This document shows positions 7,689 to 16,021 of a DNA stretch of 44,974 nt, piece after piece. A model generated the notes under the pieces. It saw only the letters and a program-made list of their open reading frames with translations, was not told the origin of the DNA and did no database searches. Made by a program: the position numbers and the translations under genes. This DNA is from Nitrospira sp. (GTDB lineage Bacteria > Nitrospirota > Nitrospiria > Nitrospirales > Nitrospiraceae): the NCBI GenBank assembly GCA_018242665.1, contig JAFEBL010000030.1, positions 1 through 44,974 on the forward strand, in the 5' to 3' direction. Position 1 is the stretch's first letter. The number at the start of each line of letters is the position of its first letter.

Positions 7689-8204
7689 ATGATTGCGATT
7701 GCAGGACGGTGGTGGGTGGGTGCGCTCTGTCTCTCATTGTCGGCCGTATGGTCCGGCGATCTGCCGGCGCAGGCCGCTGACGGTGTCGCCGCTCCTCAGG
7801 TGACCATCAGCGACGTGCGGGTCGGTTTGTCCGATCGTGGACCCGTGCTATTGCTGTCGGCGGACGGGAAGACTATACCCGTTTTTGTCGATCATACGGT
7901 GGCCGCCTCTATTCAGGCGGCGTTGACCGGTGAACAGCTGCCCCGTCCGCTCTCTCATGATTTGATGCATACCATTCTCGAAGCGTTGGGCGGGCGGGTC
8001 GTCCGGACGGTCATTACCTTGAAGTCGGGTACCTTCTACGGAAGTTTGACCGTGGCCTTTCAAGGGCAAGAGAAGGTGTTCGATAGCCGGTCCTCGGACT
8101 CCATCGCGCTGGCGATTCATTTTCATGCGCCGATTCTCGTCGCCCGGGATTTGCTGGAGTCGGCCGGCACGCCGTCTCACGAACCGACACCGCAGACGCT
8201 ATAG
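7689..8204 (+). CDS. Exported bifunctional-nuclease (BFN/DUF151) domain protein
   Basis: 171 residues. The start is ATG 7689 with AGGAGG 8-9 nt upstream; the frame extends further upstream but without any ribosome site. Residues 1-30 form a signal peptide (ending PAQAAD). The rest is one BFN domain: VRVGLSDRGPVLLLSADGKTI-type opening, IQAALTGEQLPRPLSHDLMH in the middle, and the family's SRSSDSIALAIHFHAPILV near the end. The domain is named for a plant protein with RNase/DNase activity; bacterial copies are common, but their role is unsettled. An exported version is noteworthy because the usual nucleic-acid role would be cytoplasmic. Confidence 0.85.
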   Translation: MIAIAGRWWVGALCLSLSAVWSGDLPAQAADGVAAPQVTISDVRVGLSDRGPVLLLSADGKTIPVFVDHTVAASIQAALTGEQLPRPLSHDLMHTILEALGGRVVRTVITLKSGTFYGSLTVAFQGQEKVFDSRSSDSIALAIHFHAPILVARDLLESAGTPSHEPTPQTL

Positions 8205-8248
8205 ACAGCCAAAAGCCGCGCATGCCGGACTTTGTGCGAGCCGCCGGC

Positions 8249-8292
8249 GGCCGGCCGATGCCGCGAAGAAATCGGCAGTGCTGGCCTTTTTT
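8249..8292 (+). terminator. Probable Rho-independent terminator after BFN gene
   Basis: An imperfect long hairpin: left arm 8249-8263, loop 8264-8272, right arm 8273-8286, pairing GGCC with GGCC at the base and TGCCG with CGGCA at the tip with mismatches between. It is followed by six T residues (8287-8292). It lies 45 nt after the BFN stop and separates it from the PilZ gene. Confidence 0.6.
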
Positions 8293-8362
8293 CCGGTTCT
8301 GTCCTATCGTACGGGGAATACGCAGCAGCCCGGTCGGTGCCTGGCGCGGAGGCGACCTCACG

Positions 8363-8686
8363 ATGAAAAATCAACGCAAACATGAGCGCGTACGCGTCCA
8401 GTTTCGCAGCCATTTTTCCATGAAGGGGAAGATGCTGGCCGGGGATGGAGACCTGACGGATTTGTCTCCCGGCGGCTGCCGGATTCTCAGTTCGGTGCCG
8501 GTGACGGTGGGCGCTGAGGTGGAGCTGTGTATTTTCCCCGGTGACAACGCCAACCCGATTCTGATCGACGCCGCCACGGTACGGTGGTGCCGGCCGAATG
8601 AGTTCGGTCTCTCCATCACGAAGATCCGGGTGCCGGTCCAGCGCCAATTGACGGATGTCTGGCGTAAACTCGCGAAGCCGGCCTAG
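8363..8686 (+). CDS. PilZ-domain protein
   Basis: 107 residues, a stand-alone PilZ domain expected to bind cyclic di-GMP. Both binding elements are present: the RxxxR motif at residues 5-9 (RKHER) and D-x-S-x-x-G as DLSPGG at about residues 32-37. The remaining sequence follows the beta-barrel pattern, including a PILIDAATVRWC strand. ATG 8363 is favoured because the barrel begins right after the motif and the longer frame runs through the upstream terminator. A single-domain PilZ protein must act through a partner, which cannot be identified here. Confidence 0.9.
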   Translation: MKNQRKHERVRVQFRSHFSMKGKMLAGDGDLTDLSPGGCRILSSVPVTVGAEVELCIFPGDNANPILIDAATVRWCRPNEFGLSITKIRVPVQRQLTDVWRKLAKPA

Positions 8687-8869
8687 TCGCGTTCCTGCCG
8701 ACCCACGCTCACTCTTGCCTGTGACCCATTCCTTCCGGATGCTGCTGAGGCACCAGCCGTTGGTCAGGGATCTCACGCAAGGTCATCGTCCTGCGTCAAT
8801 GACAGACAGGGGGAACAATCGTACCGGCATGCATGATGCGGGTTGGGTTGCGTCCTGTGGAAGTCGACG

Positions 8870-9859
8870 TTAGATCTTCATCGCCTCGCGCACTTCGGCC
8901 ATCGTCTGGGAGGAGACAGCTGTCGCCCGGCGACGCCCATCTTCCACGATGTCATTCAGACGCCCCGGTTGCTGGGTCAACGCGGCGCGGACCTCCCACA
9001 TCGGCGCAAGGCGCTCCACAATCCGATCGGCAACAAGCTTCTTGCAGTCGATGCAGCCGATGGCGGCCGTGCGGCAATCTTGGTTGACCTGGTCGATGAC
9101 CGGCAGTGGCGAAAAGATTTTATGAAAATCGAACACCGGGCAGACATCGGGGTTACCGGGATCGGTGCGCCGGACCCGCGCGGGATCGGTAATCATCGTC
9201 TTGATCTTCTGCCGGACTACCGGTTCCGTATCGGAAAGATTGATGGCGTTGCCGTAGCTCTTGCTCATCTTCCGTCCGTCGGTGCCCAGCACTTTTGGAA
9301 ACTTGGTCAGATGTTCCTGCGGCTCGGGAAAGACGACACCGTAGAGACCGTTGAACCGTCGAGCAAGTTCGCGGGTGAGTTCGAGATGCGGCAGTTGGTC
9401 TTTGCCGACCGGCACGAAATCCGGTTTGTACAGCAAAATGTCTGCCGCTTGCAGGACCGGGTAGCCGAGGAATCCGTAGGTGCTGAGATCGCGCTCTTTG
9501 ATCTCTTCCTGCTTTTCCTTGTAGGTGGGGTTCCGCTCCAGCCAGGACACGGGGATGATCATCGAAAACAGCAGGTGAAGAACCGCATGGTCCGGAACCT
9601 GCGATTGGATGAAGACAGTGGCGCGTTGCGGATCGATGCCGGCCGCCAGCCAATCGATCAACATTTCTCGTACGTACTCGCGAATGCGGCTGGTATCGGC
9701 ATAGTTGGACGATAAGGCATGCCAGTCCGCCACAAAGAAAAAACAATCGTATTGCGCTTGCAGCGCATTCCAGTTTTCCAGCGCCCCCAACCAATTGCCG
9801 AGATGCAGCAGGCCGCTCGCCTGCATTCCGCTCAATACCCGCTTTCGAGTCGTCGTCAT
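8870..9859 (-). CDS. trpS: Tryptophan--tRNA ligase
   Basis: Class I aminoacyl-tRNA synthetase charging tRNA-Trp. 329 residues, the usual length. The HIGH-type motif is LHLGN (about 18-22) after SGMQASG, and KMSKSYGN (about 199-206) is the KMSKS loop. AVLHLLFSMIIPVSWLERNP and FLGYPVLQAADILLYK are typical of TrpRS. GGGGGAG lies about 8 nt before ATG 9859. It lies 78 nt downstream of the LpoA-like gene on the same strand and probably shares its transcript. Confidence 0.97.
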   Translation of the reverse strand: MTTTRKRVLSGMQASGLLHLGNWLGALENWNALQAQYDCFFFVADWHALSSNYADTSRIREYVREMLIDWLAAGIDPQRATVFIQSQVPDHAVLHLLFSMIIPVSWLERNPTYKEKQEEIKERDLSTYGFLGYPVLQAADILLYKPDFVPVGKDQLPHLELTRELARRFNGLYGVVFPEPQEHLTKFPKVLGTDGRKMSKSYGNAINLSDTEPVVRQKIKTMITDPARVRRTDPGNPDVCPVFDFHKIFSPLPVIDQVNQDCRTAAIGCIDCKKLVADRIVERLAPMWEVRAALTQQPGRLNDIVEDGRRRATAVSSQTMAEVREAMKI

Positions 9860-9937
9860 GCCGTCACTCCCCCGTGCGCCCGCTGATCTGATAGCAAGGC
9901 AGGCACTCTCACGATAGCTCCTATTGTCGAGGCGTCA

Positions 9938-11935
9938 TCAGTCCAGCGGGACGAACTTGCCCTGTTTCACTTGGATGAGAAAGACATGGCGATTGAGCGT
10001 GCCGTCGGGGTTGAACCCGCTGGGGCCGCTCAGGGTCGGCAGGTCATGTTGCATCATCAGGTAGTCGCGAACAGCTTCTCCGGTTGTCGCGCCTCGCCGG
10101 ATGGCTTCCACGGCCAAGCGGGCCGCATCGTATCCTTGCGCGGCGAAGAGCGAGGGCGTGGCCTGAAAACGCTTGCGATAGCGTTCCACGAATTCCTGCA
10201 CGACCGGACTGGTGCTCTCGGTGAAAAATCCGTCGGCAAACACGCCTCCCTCGACGCTCCGGTCGGCGACGCGTGCGAAGTCAGGCGTATTCCATCCGTT
10301 GGCCCCCAGCAACGGCACCGCGATATCGTAGAACGCCAATTGGGCGGCCAGCAGTCCGACATCCAGCGAACGTCCCGGGATAAAGACCGCATCGAACCCC
10401 GGTGAATACAGCAGGCGTTTGCCCTTCTTGCCTGCGCCTTGTCTGATGCCGGTTTTGGCCGGATCGTTATCGACCTGCACCTCCACGCCATACTTTTTCA
10501 GATCTTCGGCTTTCAGTTTGCCGAGGACGGCGCGAAAGTCGTTGTCGCCTTCCTTGTAGGGCTCGCTCGCGATCACTTCTCCGTCCTGTTGCCGGATTTC
10601 CTGCGCGAACAGGCGGGCCAGATCGCGGCCGTACGGCGTGTCGGGATAAAGAATGGCCACGCGTTTGAACTGCTGCTCTTTGATCGCATAGTCGGCCACG
10701 CGTTTGGCCTGGTGCCCGTACGTGAGTGCGGTGCTGAAGACGTAGGTGCCGAATCGTCGTAGGTTGGGGACGGTTGCGCTGGGTGTGATGAGTGGAACGT
10801 GTGTGCGCTCGGCCAGCTCCGACATCACCGGAAGATTTTTCGATAGCAGGGGACCGATCACCGCGAGCGGACGATCGTCGGACAGCACGTTGGAGAGTTC
10901 GTCCAGGAAGGCCCCACGGTCGGATTCCGTATCTTTCACGATCAGGCCGATCGACGGGCCCTCTCCGTTGTCCTTCGGGCGTTCGAGCGCGAGTTGGATG
11001 CCGTTCAAGACTTCCGTGCCGAACGGCGCCAGTTTCCCGGACATGGGGAAGATGGCGGCAATGGAATAGGGATGCGACTTAAATTTGCTCCGGACCACCG
11101 CCTGAAGATCGGCGGCTTTTGCAGCATAGGAATGGTTTGGGAAGCGGCTTAGAAAAAGGCGCAGATCCCGTTCGACCAAATGATCTTCCCCCGACGCGGT
11201 GTGAAGTTCGATCAATCTGATGGAGGCCAAGTCTCCAGGGAACGTCTTCGGGTAGGCATCGCGGACACGCACGAGTGCGGGGCCATCCAATTTCTCGTTG
11301 ACCAATTCGCGGATCTGATTTTCTGTGTCGTGCGCTTGATCGGCGGTATCCAGCGGAAGCTCATCCAACCAGGCTTGAATGGCACGCAGCACGTCCTTTT
11401 TCTGTGCCTGAAATTCGCCGGTGAGTCGCAAGGCATCCCGCTTGACGGCGGGGTCGGTCGACAGGCTGCGGACCTCCGACAGCAGCGGCAGCGCCAGGTC
11501 CAGATTGCCGGCCCGCGCATGGGTTTTCGCAAGGAGGAGCTTCGCGCGATCGACGAGTTCCGAATTGGGAAATTCACCGAGTAATTGAGTGATGTAGCGG
11601 ATGGTTTCGGCCTGTTCCTTCATGCCGAACATCGCGGCAGCCATCAGGAGGTAGGCGTCGTCGAGTTGGTCCGCCGCCGGGCCGCTCTCGATGAAGCGAC
11701 GGAGCATGACAGCGGCGGCTTCCGGTTGCTCCGCGTCGATGAGACGTTTGGCCTGGTCTAGTGCGGATTGTCCGGCGGCTGCCGGAGATTTGGCCGGAGC
11801 GGGTCGGGACGGCGCGGGAGCTTTCGAAGCGGCAGCTGCCTGGCCGAGCGTACCGGAGCCGACGAGGAGCGCCACCGCGAGGGCGATACGGCACGCTCGG
11901 AGACGCAGGGCGCAAAATACTGGTCGAGAAACCAT
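9938..11935 (-). CDS. LpoA-like periplasmic protein: TPR-like helices plus type I binding-protein domain
   Basis: 665 residues. A signal peptide (about 1-33) is followed by an Ala/Pro linker. Helical TPR-like repeats at about 50-265 (QAKRLIDAEQPEAAAVMLRR, then YLLMAAAMFGMKEQAETIRY) resemble tetratricopeptide or YbgF-type units. A leucine-binding-protein-like domain occupies about 280-665 (IAAIFPMSGKLAPFGTEVLNGIQLA..., AVIGPLLSKNLPVMSELAE, VAILYPDTPYGRDLARLFAQ, FAAQGYDAARLAVEAI). This helix-plus-binding-domain order is that of LpoA, the outer-membrane activator of penicillin-binding protein 1A. LpoA is lipidated; no lipobox is seen here, so a solute-sensing or amino-acid ABC role remains possible. 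AGGAG precedes the ATG, and a near-consensus promoter lies at 11978-12006. Confidence 0.82.
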   Translation of the reverse strand: MVSRPVFCALRLRACRIALAVALLVGSGTLGQAAAASKAPAPSRPAPAKSPAAAGQSALDQAKRLIDAEQPEAAAVMLRRFIESGPAADQLDDAYLLMAAAMFGMKEQAETIRYITQLLGEFPNSELVDRAKLLLAKTHARAGNLDLALPLLSEVRSLSTDPAVKRDALRLTGEFQAQKKDVLRAIQAWLDELPLDTADQAHDTENQIRELVNEKLDGPALVRVRDAYPKTFPGDLASIRLIELHTASGEDHLVERDLRLFLSRFPNHSYAAKAADLQAVVRSKFKSHPYSIAAIFPMSGKLAPFGTEVLNGIQLALERPKDNGEGPSIGLIVKDTESDRGAFLDELSNVLSDDRPLAVIGPLLSKNLPVMSELAERTHVPLITPSATVPNLRRFGTYVFSTALTYGHQAKRVADYAIKEQQFKRVAILYPDTPYGRDLARLFAQEIRQQDGEVIASEPYKEGDNDFRAVLGKLKAEDLKKYGVEVQVDNDPAKTGIRQGAGKKGKRLLYSPGFDAVFIPGRSLDVGLLAAQLAFYDIAVPLLGANGWNTPDFARVADRSVEGGVFADGFFTESTSPVVQEFVERYRKRFQATPSLFAAQGYDAARLAVEAIRRGATTGEAVRDYLMMQHDLPTLSGPSGFNPDGTLNRHVFLIQVKQGKFVPLD

Positions 11936-11977
11936 TGACTCCTGTGCATGGCGAACGCGCTCGCCGCAATGGTGGCT

Positions 11978-12006
11978 ACTATAGGAAACAGGTGCAGGGG
12001 TGTCAA
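11978..12006 (-). promoter_or_regulatory. Near-consensus sigma70 promoter for the LpoA-like/trpS operon
   Basis: Read on the minus strand, TTGACA (12006-12001) and TATAGT (11983-11978) are separated by exactly 17 nt, one base from full consensus. Transcription would start near 11971, giving a leader of about 36 nt that carries AGGAG before ATG 11935. Confidence 0.85.
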
Positions 12007-12026
12007 GGTAACTTGCGGTCGTTGCG

Positions 12027-12055
12027 TTGTGTTCGTCGGGGACCTTGGGTATAGT
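12027..12055 (+). promoter_or_regulatory. Sigma70-like promoter for xerD
   Basis: TTGTGT (12027-12032) and TATAGT (12050-12055), 17-nt spacer. The -35 box is weak but the -10 is strong. It lies back to back with the minus-strand promoter, the two -35 boxes being only 20 nt apart. The predicted start is about 35 nt before ATG 12098. Confidence 0.55.
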
Positions 12056-12097
12056 CGAACGTCATGGTTCCCGGCATCGCCAACGAGGGCCTGGTCG

Positions 12098-13114
12098 ATG
12101 AGCGGTGAGGCCGCAGGTCACACGCGGCACCATTCGGATGCGTTCCCGCTGGATGGCGTGATCGAGCGCTATTGGAACCATCTGCGGATCGCACGAGGCC
12201 TGGCCCGCAACACCTTGTTGGCCTATCAGCGGGATGTCGCGATCTTTCAGCGCTATCTCCGGGATCACGGGCTGCAGGAAGCGCGGGAGGTGACGCCCTC
12301 GTTCCTGTCTGCATTTCTCAATCATCTGCATCGATCCGGCCTCGCGTCTGCTTCCCGCGCGCGTGCGCTCGCGGCCATCCGTAGCCTGTTCCGATTTCTC
12401 AAACAGGAGGGGATGGTCTCTGCCAATCCGACGGTGAGTCTCCGCAGTACCTCACGGGCTCGCCGTTTGCCAAAAACGTTGAGCGTGGAAGAGGTGACGC
12501 GGCTGCTGTCACTGCCCGTCGGCTCCTCGCTGGAAGATCAGCGTGATCGTGCCATGGTGGAGGTGTTGTATGCTGCCGGCGTGCGCGTTTCAGAACTCAT
12601 TGGGCTGAAGATTGATCAGTGCAATCTGGACGTCGGCTACCTCGGAATCACCGGCAAGGGAGACAAGCAGCGCGTAGTGCCGATCGGGCGGCCGGCGGTA
12701 GCGGAGATGCAGGCCTATCTGCTGCATGTTCGTCCGTTGCTGTTGAAGCAGCGATCCTCCCGCTATGTGTTTGTGTCGCGCCGTGGCACGCCACTCACAC
12801 GGCAGGGGTTCTGGAAGCTGCTTCGCATCCGCGCGCAGCGAGCCGGCATCGGGCGGCTGCCTTCGCCTCACATGCTGCGGCATTCGTTCGCCACGCACCT
12901 GTTGCAAGGCGGCGCCGACTTACGCTCGGTGCAAGCGATGCTGGGCCATGCGGATATCGCGACGACGCAAATTTATACCCACGTCGATGCGGCACAGTTG
13001 AAAAAAGTCCACAGTGCGTGTTTCCCACGCAACAGATCCGGCCTGGTGCGCGCAGGAATTGATGAGCGACGGGCGGTGAACGTGGCGGATGAGCCCAAGC
13101 GCGGAGAAGACTGA
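12098..13114 (+). CDS. xerD: Tyrosine recombinase XerC/XerD type
   Basis: Site-specific recombinase resolving chromosome dimers at dif. 338 residues from ATG 12098; the longer frame back to 11948 crosses the promoter and is rejected. The N-terminal SAM-like core-binding domain (about 17-100: YWNHLRIARGLARNTLLAYQ) is followed by the catalytic domain with all six residues: R in AAGVRVSEL, K in GKGDKQR, HxxR in HMLRHSF, H in MLGHADI and the nucleophile Y in QIYTHV. It carries about 30 extra residues after the usual VDAAQLKKVH end (Arg-rich, ending DEPKRGED), absent from most XerD proteins. XerC versus XerD cannot be separated with certainty. Two tRNA genes follow, but there are no att-like repeats, so I read it as the housekeeping enzyme. 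Confidence 0.9.
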   Translation: MSGEAAGHTRHHSDAFPLDGVIERYWNHLRIARGLARNTLLAYQRDVAIFQRYLRDHGLQEAREVTPSFLSAFLNHLHRSGLASASRARALAAIRSLFRFLKQEGMVSANPTVSLRSTSRARRLPKTLSVEEVTRLLSLPVGSSLEDQRDRAMVEVLYAAGVRVSELIGLKIDQCNLDVGYLGITGKGDKQRVVPIGRPAVAEMQAYLLHVRPLLLKQRSSRYVFVSRRGTPLTRQGFWKLLRIRAQRAGIGRLPSPHMLRHSFATHLLQGGADLRSVQAMLGHADIATTQIYTHVDAAQLKKVHSACFPRNRSGLVRAGIDERRAVNVADEPKRGED

Positions 13115-13147
13115 GGAAATCGTGCAAGAACAATGCATGATTCTTGG

Positions 13148-13176
13148 TTGACACTGCTTGGTGGAGTTGATAGCAT
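13148..13176 (+). promoter_or_regulatory. Promoter of the tRNA-Val (and tRNA-Asp) genes
   Basis: A perfect TTGACA (13148-13153), 17-nt spacer and TAGCAT (13171-13176). The predicted start is about 24 nt before the tRNA-Val 5' end, typical of tRNA operons. Confidence 0.75.
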
Positions 13177-13206
13177 CCCAAAAATCTGCCGGGAATGAGA
13201 AAAATC

Positions 13207-13282
13207 GGGCGGATAGCTCAATTGGGAGAGCGCTGCCCTTACAAGGCAGAGGTCACAGGTTCGATCCCTGTTCCGCCTACCA
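13207..13282 (+). tRNA. tRNA-Val (anticodon TAC)
   Basis: A 76-nt cloverleaf with encoded CCA. Acceptor GGGCGGA pairs with TCCGCCT (first pair G-T), D arm GCTC/GAGC, anticodon stem CTGCC/GGCAG around loop CTTACAA (anticodon TAC, reads GTA/GTG), T arm ACAGG/CCTGT with TTCGATC loop, discriminator A. It reads through a strong TTGACA promoter upstream. Confidence 0.97.
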
Positions 13283-13416
13283 AAAGAAATACAGGGAATC
13301 AGTGGGAAGGCATTGCCTTATCCATTAGTAGTGATGTACAAGAGTACGCGCTACCGTATTTAGACAGCTTGATTCTGAAGATCTGAATTCTTTTCTTCCG
13401 CCATCTTGGGTTGCGT

Positions 13417-13494
13417 GGGGCCGTCGTTCAGCCTGGTTAGGACGCCAGATTGTCAATCTGGAAGTCGCGGGTTCAAATCCCGTCGGCCCCGCCA
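13417..13494 (+). tRNA. tRNA-Asp (anticodon GTC)
   Basis: A 78-nt cloverleaf with encoded CCA. Acceptor GGGGCCG/CGGCCCC, D arm GTTC/GGAC, anticodon stem CCAGA/TCTGG around TTGTCAA (anticodon GTC), T arm CGGG/CCCG with a TTCAAAT loop, discriminator G. It lies 134 nt after tRNA-Val and is probably co-transcribed with it; tolQ starts 73 nt later. Confidence 0.97.
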
Positions 13495-13567
13495 TTCCCC
13501 CAGCTTTTGGTACAATCCATGCTATTTGTTTTCATGCGACGCCATGTGAAGGGAAAGGTCTAGGCTC

Positions 13568-14290
13568 ATGTTCCAGTCAGGCGTAATGGGGTTGGTCGGC
13601 TCGCTGGGAGCGGTGTCCAAAATCGTGCTCCTGCTTCTCTTTGTCGCCTCGATTCTGTCCTGGGGGGTGATCCTGTACAAGTGGCGGAGTTTCAAGGCCG
13701 CTGATCGAGAAGATCAGCGGTTTTTTAGTGCGTTCTCAAAGATCCGGGATCTCGACGAACTGTACCGGCAATCCAAGCGTGCCGAGGGGAGTCCCAGTGC
13801 GCGCGTATTTCAAGGCATCATGGATCGCGTCTTGACCGTGTCAGGGGACGGAGTGGTCAGCGCCGGCCATGGGAGCGGCGGATCGAAGGAATCTGGTTCT
13901 GCATTTGATCACCAGTACATGGATAAAACCGTGTCGTACCTGGTGCAGAATCAGGTGTCGCATCTGGAGTCCTACTTGCCGGTGCTGGCGACGACGGGAA
14001 ACATCACACCGTTTATCGGTTTGCTGGGAACGGTCTTGGGCATCATCGATTCCTTCCGCGAGATCGGCATGCAGGGGACGGCTAGTATCGCTGCCGTGGC
14101 GCCTGGTGTCTCGGAGGCGTTGGTGGCGACGGCGGCCGGTTTGTTCACCGCCATTCCCGCGGTCATTTTTTACAATTACTATCTGACGCGCATTCGCAAG
14201 ACGGTGTTTCGGATTGAGTCATTCACGGTTGAGGCCATGCGTTCCTTGCAAACTCGCTTGAAGCAGACGACGGTTGGGGCTCAGTCATGA
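13568..14290 (+). CDS. tolQ: TolQ-type proton channel subunit (MotA/TolQ/ExbB family)
   Basis: Inner-membrane proton-channel subunit that, with TolR, energises TolA during outer-membrane constriction. 240 residues with three membrane segments: about 17-38 (KIVLLLLFVASILSWGVILY), about 137-160 (VLATTGNITPFIGLLGTVLGI, with the family's GLLGTVxGI) and about 175-200 (EALVATAAGLFTAIPAVIFYNYY). A Gly/Ser-rich insertion at about 95-115 (GHGSGGSKESGS) lengthens the cytoplasmic loop. First gene of a seven-gene tol-pal operon, overlapping tolR by 4 nt (ATGA). No clear promoter is seen in the 73 nt after tRNA-Asp. Confidence 0.95.
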   Translation: MFQSGVMGLVGSLGAVSKIVLLLLFVASILSWGVILYKWRSFKAADREDQRFFSAFSKIRDLDELYRQSKRAEGSPSARVFQGIMDRVLTVSGDGVVSAGHGSGGSKESGSAFDHQYMDKTVSYLVQNQVSHLESYLPVLATTGNITPFIGLLGTVLGIIDSFREIGMQGTASIAAVAPGVSEALVATAAGLFTAIPAVIFYNYYLTRIRKTVFRIESFTVEAMRSLQTRLKQTTVGAQS

Positions 14291-14739
14291 CGTCGGAAAC
14301 CCGTCACCGCCGTTTCATGGCCGAGATCAATGTGATCCCGCTGGTGGACGTGGTGCTGGTGCTGCTGGTCATCTTTATGGTCACCGCCCCCATGTTGTAT
14401 CGCGGCATGGACATCAACCTGCCCAAATCCGCGAGCAATACGATTAAGCCCGAAGCCAGAGCCGTTTTGTCCATTGAGCGGGATCAGCGTTTGTATTTGG
14501 ATAAGGACGCCGTGAGCGTGGTGCAGTTGGAGCGCAAACTCCGAGCGTTGAAAGATCAAAGCCCGGATGTCTCGCTGTATTTGCGTGCTGATCGGGATGT
14601 CCCGTATGGGATCGTCGTGCAAGTGATGGACAGTGTGAAAAAAGCCGGGATCGAAAAGCTCGGCATGGTGACGGAGCCCACAGGGGCTGAGCAGATAAAG
14701 GAGTCGGTGGCGACTCCCGCGCAGTCACGCAAGAAGTAG
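14287..14739 (+). CDS. tolR: TolR/ExbD-type biopolymer transport protein
   Basis: 150 residues: a short N-terminal cytoplasmic segment, one membrane helix (about 16-36) with the conserved proton-carrying Asp in VIPLVDVVLVLLVIFMV, and a periplasmic ExbD domain (GMDINLPKSAS..., VSLYLRADRDVPYGIVVQVM). It completes the proton-driven motor with TolQ. The ATG overlaps the tolQ stop. The C-terminal 25 residues are a hydrophilic Thr/Lys/Ala tail not required by the family. Confidence 0.95.
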   Translation: MTSETRHRRFMAEINVIPLVDVVLVLLVIFMVTAPMLYRGMDINLPKSASNTIKPEARAVLSIERDQRLYLDKDAVSVVQLERKLRALKDQSPDVSLYLRADRDVPYGIVVQVMDSVKKAGIEKLGMVTEPTGAEQIKESVATPAQSRKK

Positions 14740-14779
14740 TGACGCGGGATCTCCGCGTCAGACGATCGTATCGCAAGTC

Positions 14780-16021
14780 ATGACGTTCCAAGCCCTGCCA
14801 AGACATACCACGTTATCGTTGATCGGTGAGATGGGGGCCCCCGGGAGTGATCGTCTTCGTAAGACGCTCGTGGTCTCGCTGCTCCTGCACCTGTGCCTCC
14901 TGTCCGTCATCATGGGGGCCAAGTTTTTGAAGAAAACAGAGCGCCCGCTTTCGGCTGTCGAAGTCTCGTTGGTGACGTTGCCGCCTGTGGAGGCGAAGCC
15001 TGAACCGAAAGTGGACAAGGTGGAAAAGACGGTGCCGAAGCCTGCGCCCAAACCGGTGCAATCGGCGCCGTTGCCCGTGCCTCCCAAGCCGGTGCAGGCC
15101 CCGACCCCGACTCCTCCGCCGCCGGTTCAGGCCGCGCCAGCTGCCAAACCGGCTCCTCCGGCGCCTACGCCACCACCCCCGGTTCCTGTGCCCAAATTAG
15201 AGGCACCGGTCCTGGCGGCGCCGCAACCGATTCCGCAGGCGGCCAAGTCGCCTTCCTCGGCGCCGGTGACCAATCGAGCCGATGTGCTGCGGGACGTCAT
15301 GAAGGATGTGGAGTTGCCGTTAAACGCCCCTAAGTATGGGGACATCGCGCCCATGAAGCCGGCCGAGGTCAAGAAGTCGGCTCAACCCAAGCTCGGGTCG
15401 CCGGAGCGGTCCGATGTTGATGCCATGCTGAAGAAGTTGAACGTGCCTGACATGGCGGCTCCGCAAGTGTCGATTCCGCAGGAACCGCCGAAGCCGCCTG
15501 TCACGCCGACGAAACGAAGCTCGCTTTCCGACGAAATGACCAGTGATCTGGACCGCGAGCTTCAGGATTTAAAGAAATTTCAACCCCCTCCGCCCGTGAA
15601 ATCAGCCGAGCCGGTGCGGGAGGTGAAGCCGATGTTCCGTGAACCTCAGCCGACCGTGACGGCACCGCCCGTCATGGCTAGCATTCCTCGCGCGAAGCCC
15701 ACTCCCACGTTACGAGTACCGGGCATGGCGGGATCGAACCCCTACTTGGCCCGGGTTCAAGCGAGGATCAGTGGATTTTGGACCGCCCCGCCGGTTGATC
15801 TCTCAGGCAAAGCGTTGACGGTGACGGTACGGTTCAGGCTGGAGCGGGATGGACGGGTCGGGTCGGTCGTGATTGAGCAATCATCAGGCAACGACTATTA
15901 CGACATGGCTGCGCAGCGGGCGATTCAAAGCGCGATTCCCTTGCCGCCCTTCCCGCCCGATTTGACCGACTCATATTTTGATGCGCACTTCACTTTTGCC
16001 GTAGGCGAGGCTGCAGGATGA
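14780..16021 (+). CDS. tolA: TolA/TonB-type energy transducer, proline-rich
   Basis: 413 residues linking the TolQR motor to outer-membrane partners. One N-terminal membrane helix (about 29-47) carries the S-x3-H motif (S33, H37) needed for coupling to TolQR/ExbBD. A long periplasmic region follows: Pro/Ala/Lys repeats at about 68-160 (PKPVQAPTPTPPPP-like), then a charged helical stretch to about 300, and a TonB/TolA C-terminal domain at about 315-413 (RVQARISGFWTAPPVDLSGK, VTVRFRLERDGRVGSVVIEQ). E. coli TolA has an Ala/Lys helix in the middle, whereas the Pro-rich spacer here is TonB-like. Position between tolR and tolB supports the Tol role. Overlaps tolB by 4 nt. Confidence 0.9.
   Translation: MTFQALPRHTTLSLIGEMGAPGSDRLRKTLVVSLLLHLCLLSVIMGAKFLKKTERPLSAVEVSLVTLPPVEAKPEPKVDKVEKTVPKPAPKPVQSAPLPVPPKPVQAPTPTPPPPVQAAPAAKPAPPAPTPPPPVPVPKLEAPVLAAPQPIPQAAKSPSSAPVTNRADVLRDVMKDVELPLNAPKYGDIAPMKPAEVKKSAQPKLGSPERSDVDAMLKKLNVPDMAAPQVSIPQEPPKPPVTPTKRSSLSDEMTSDLDRELQDLKKFQPPPPVKSAEPVREVKPMFREPQPTVTAPPVMASIPRAKPTPTLRVPGMAGSNPYLARVQARISGFWTAPPVDLSGKALTVTVRFRLERDGRVGSVVIEQSSGNDYYDMAAQRAIQSAIPLPPFPPDLTDSYFDAHFTFAVGEAAG

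Noticed and set aside
12098..13494. Integrase plus tRNA genes as an island integration site
   Set aside because: The recombinase has the XerD layout, no tRNA-end repeats are found nearby, and neighbouring genes are housekeeping.
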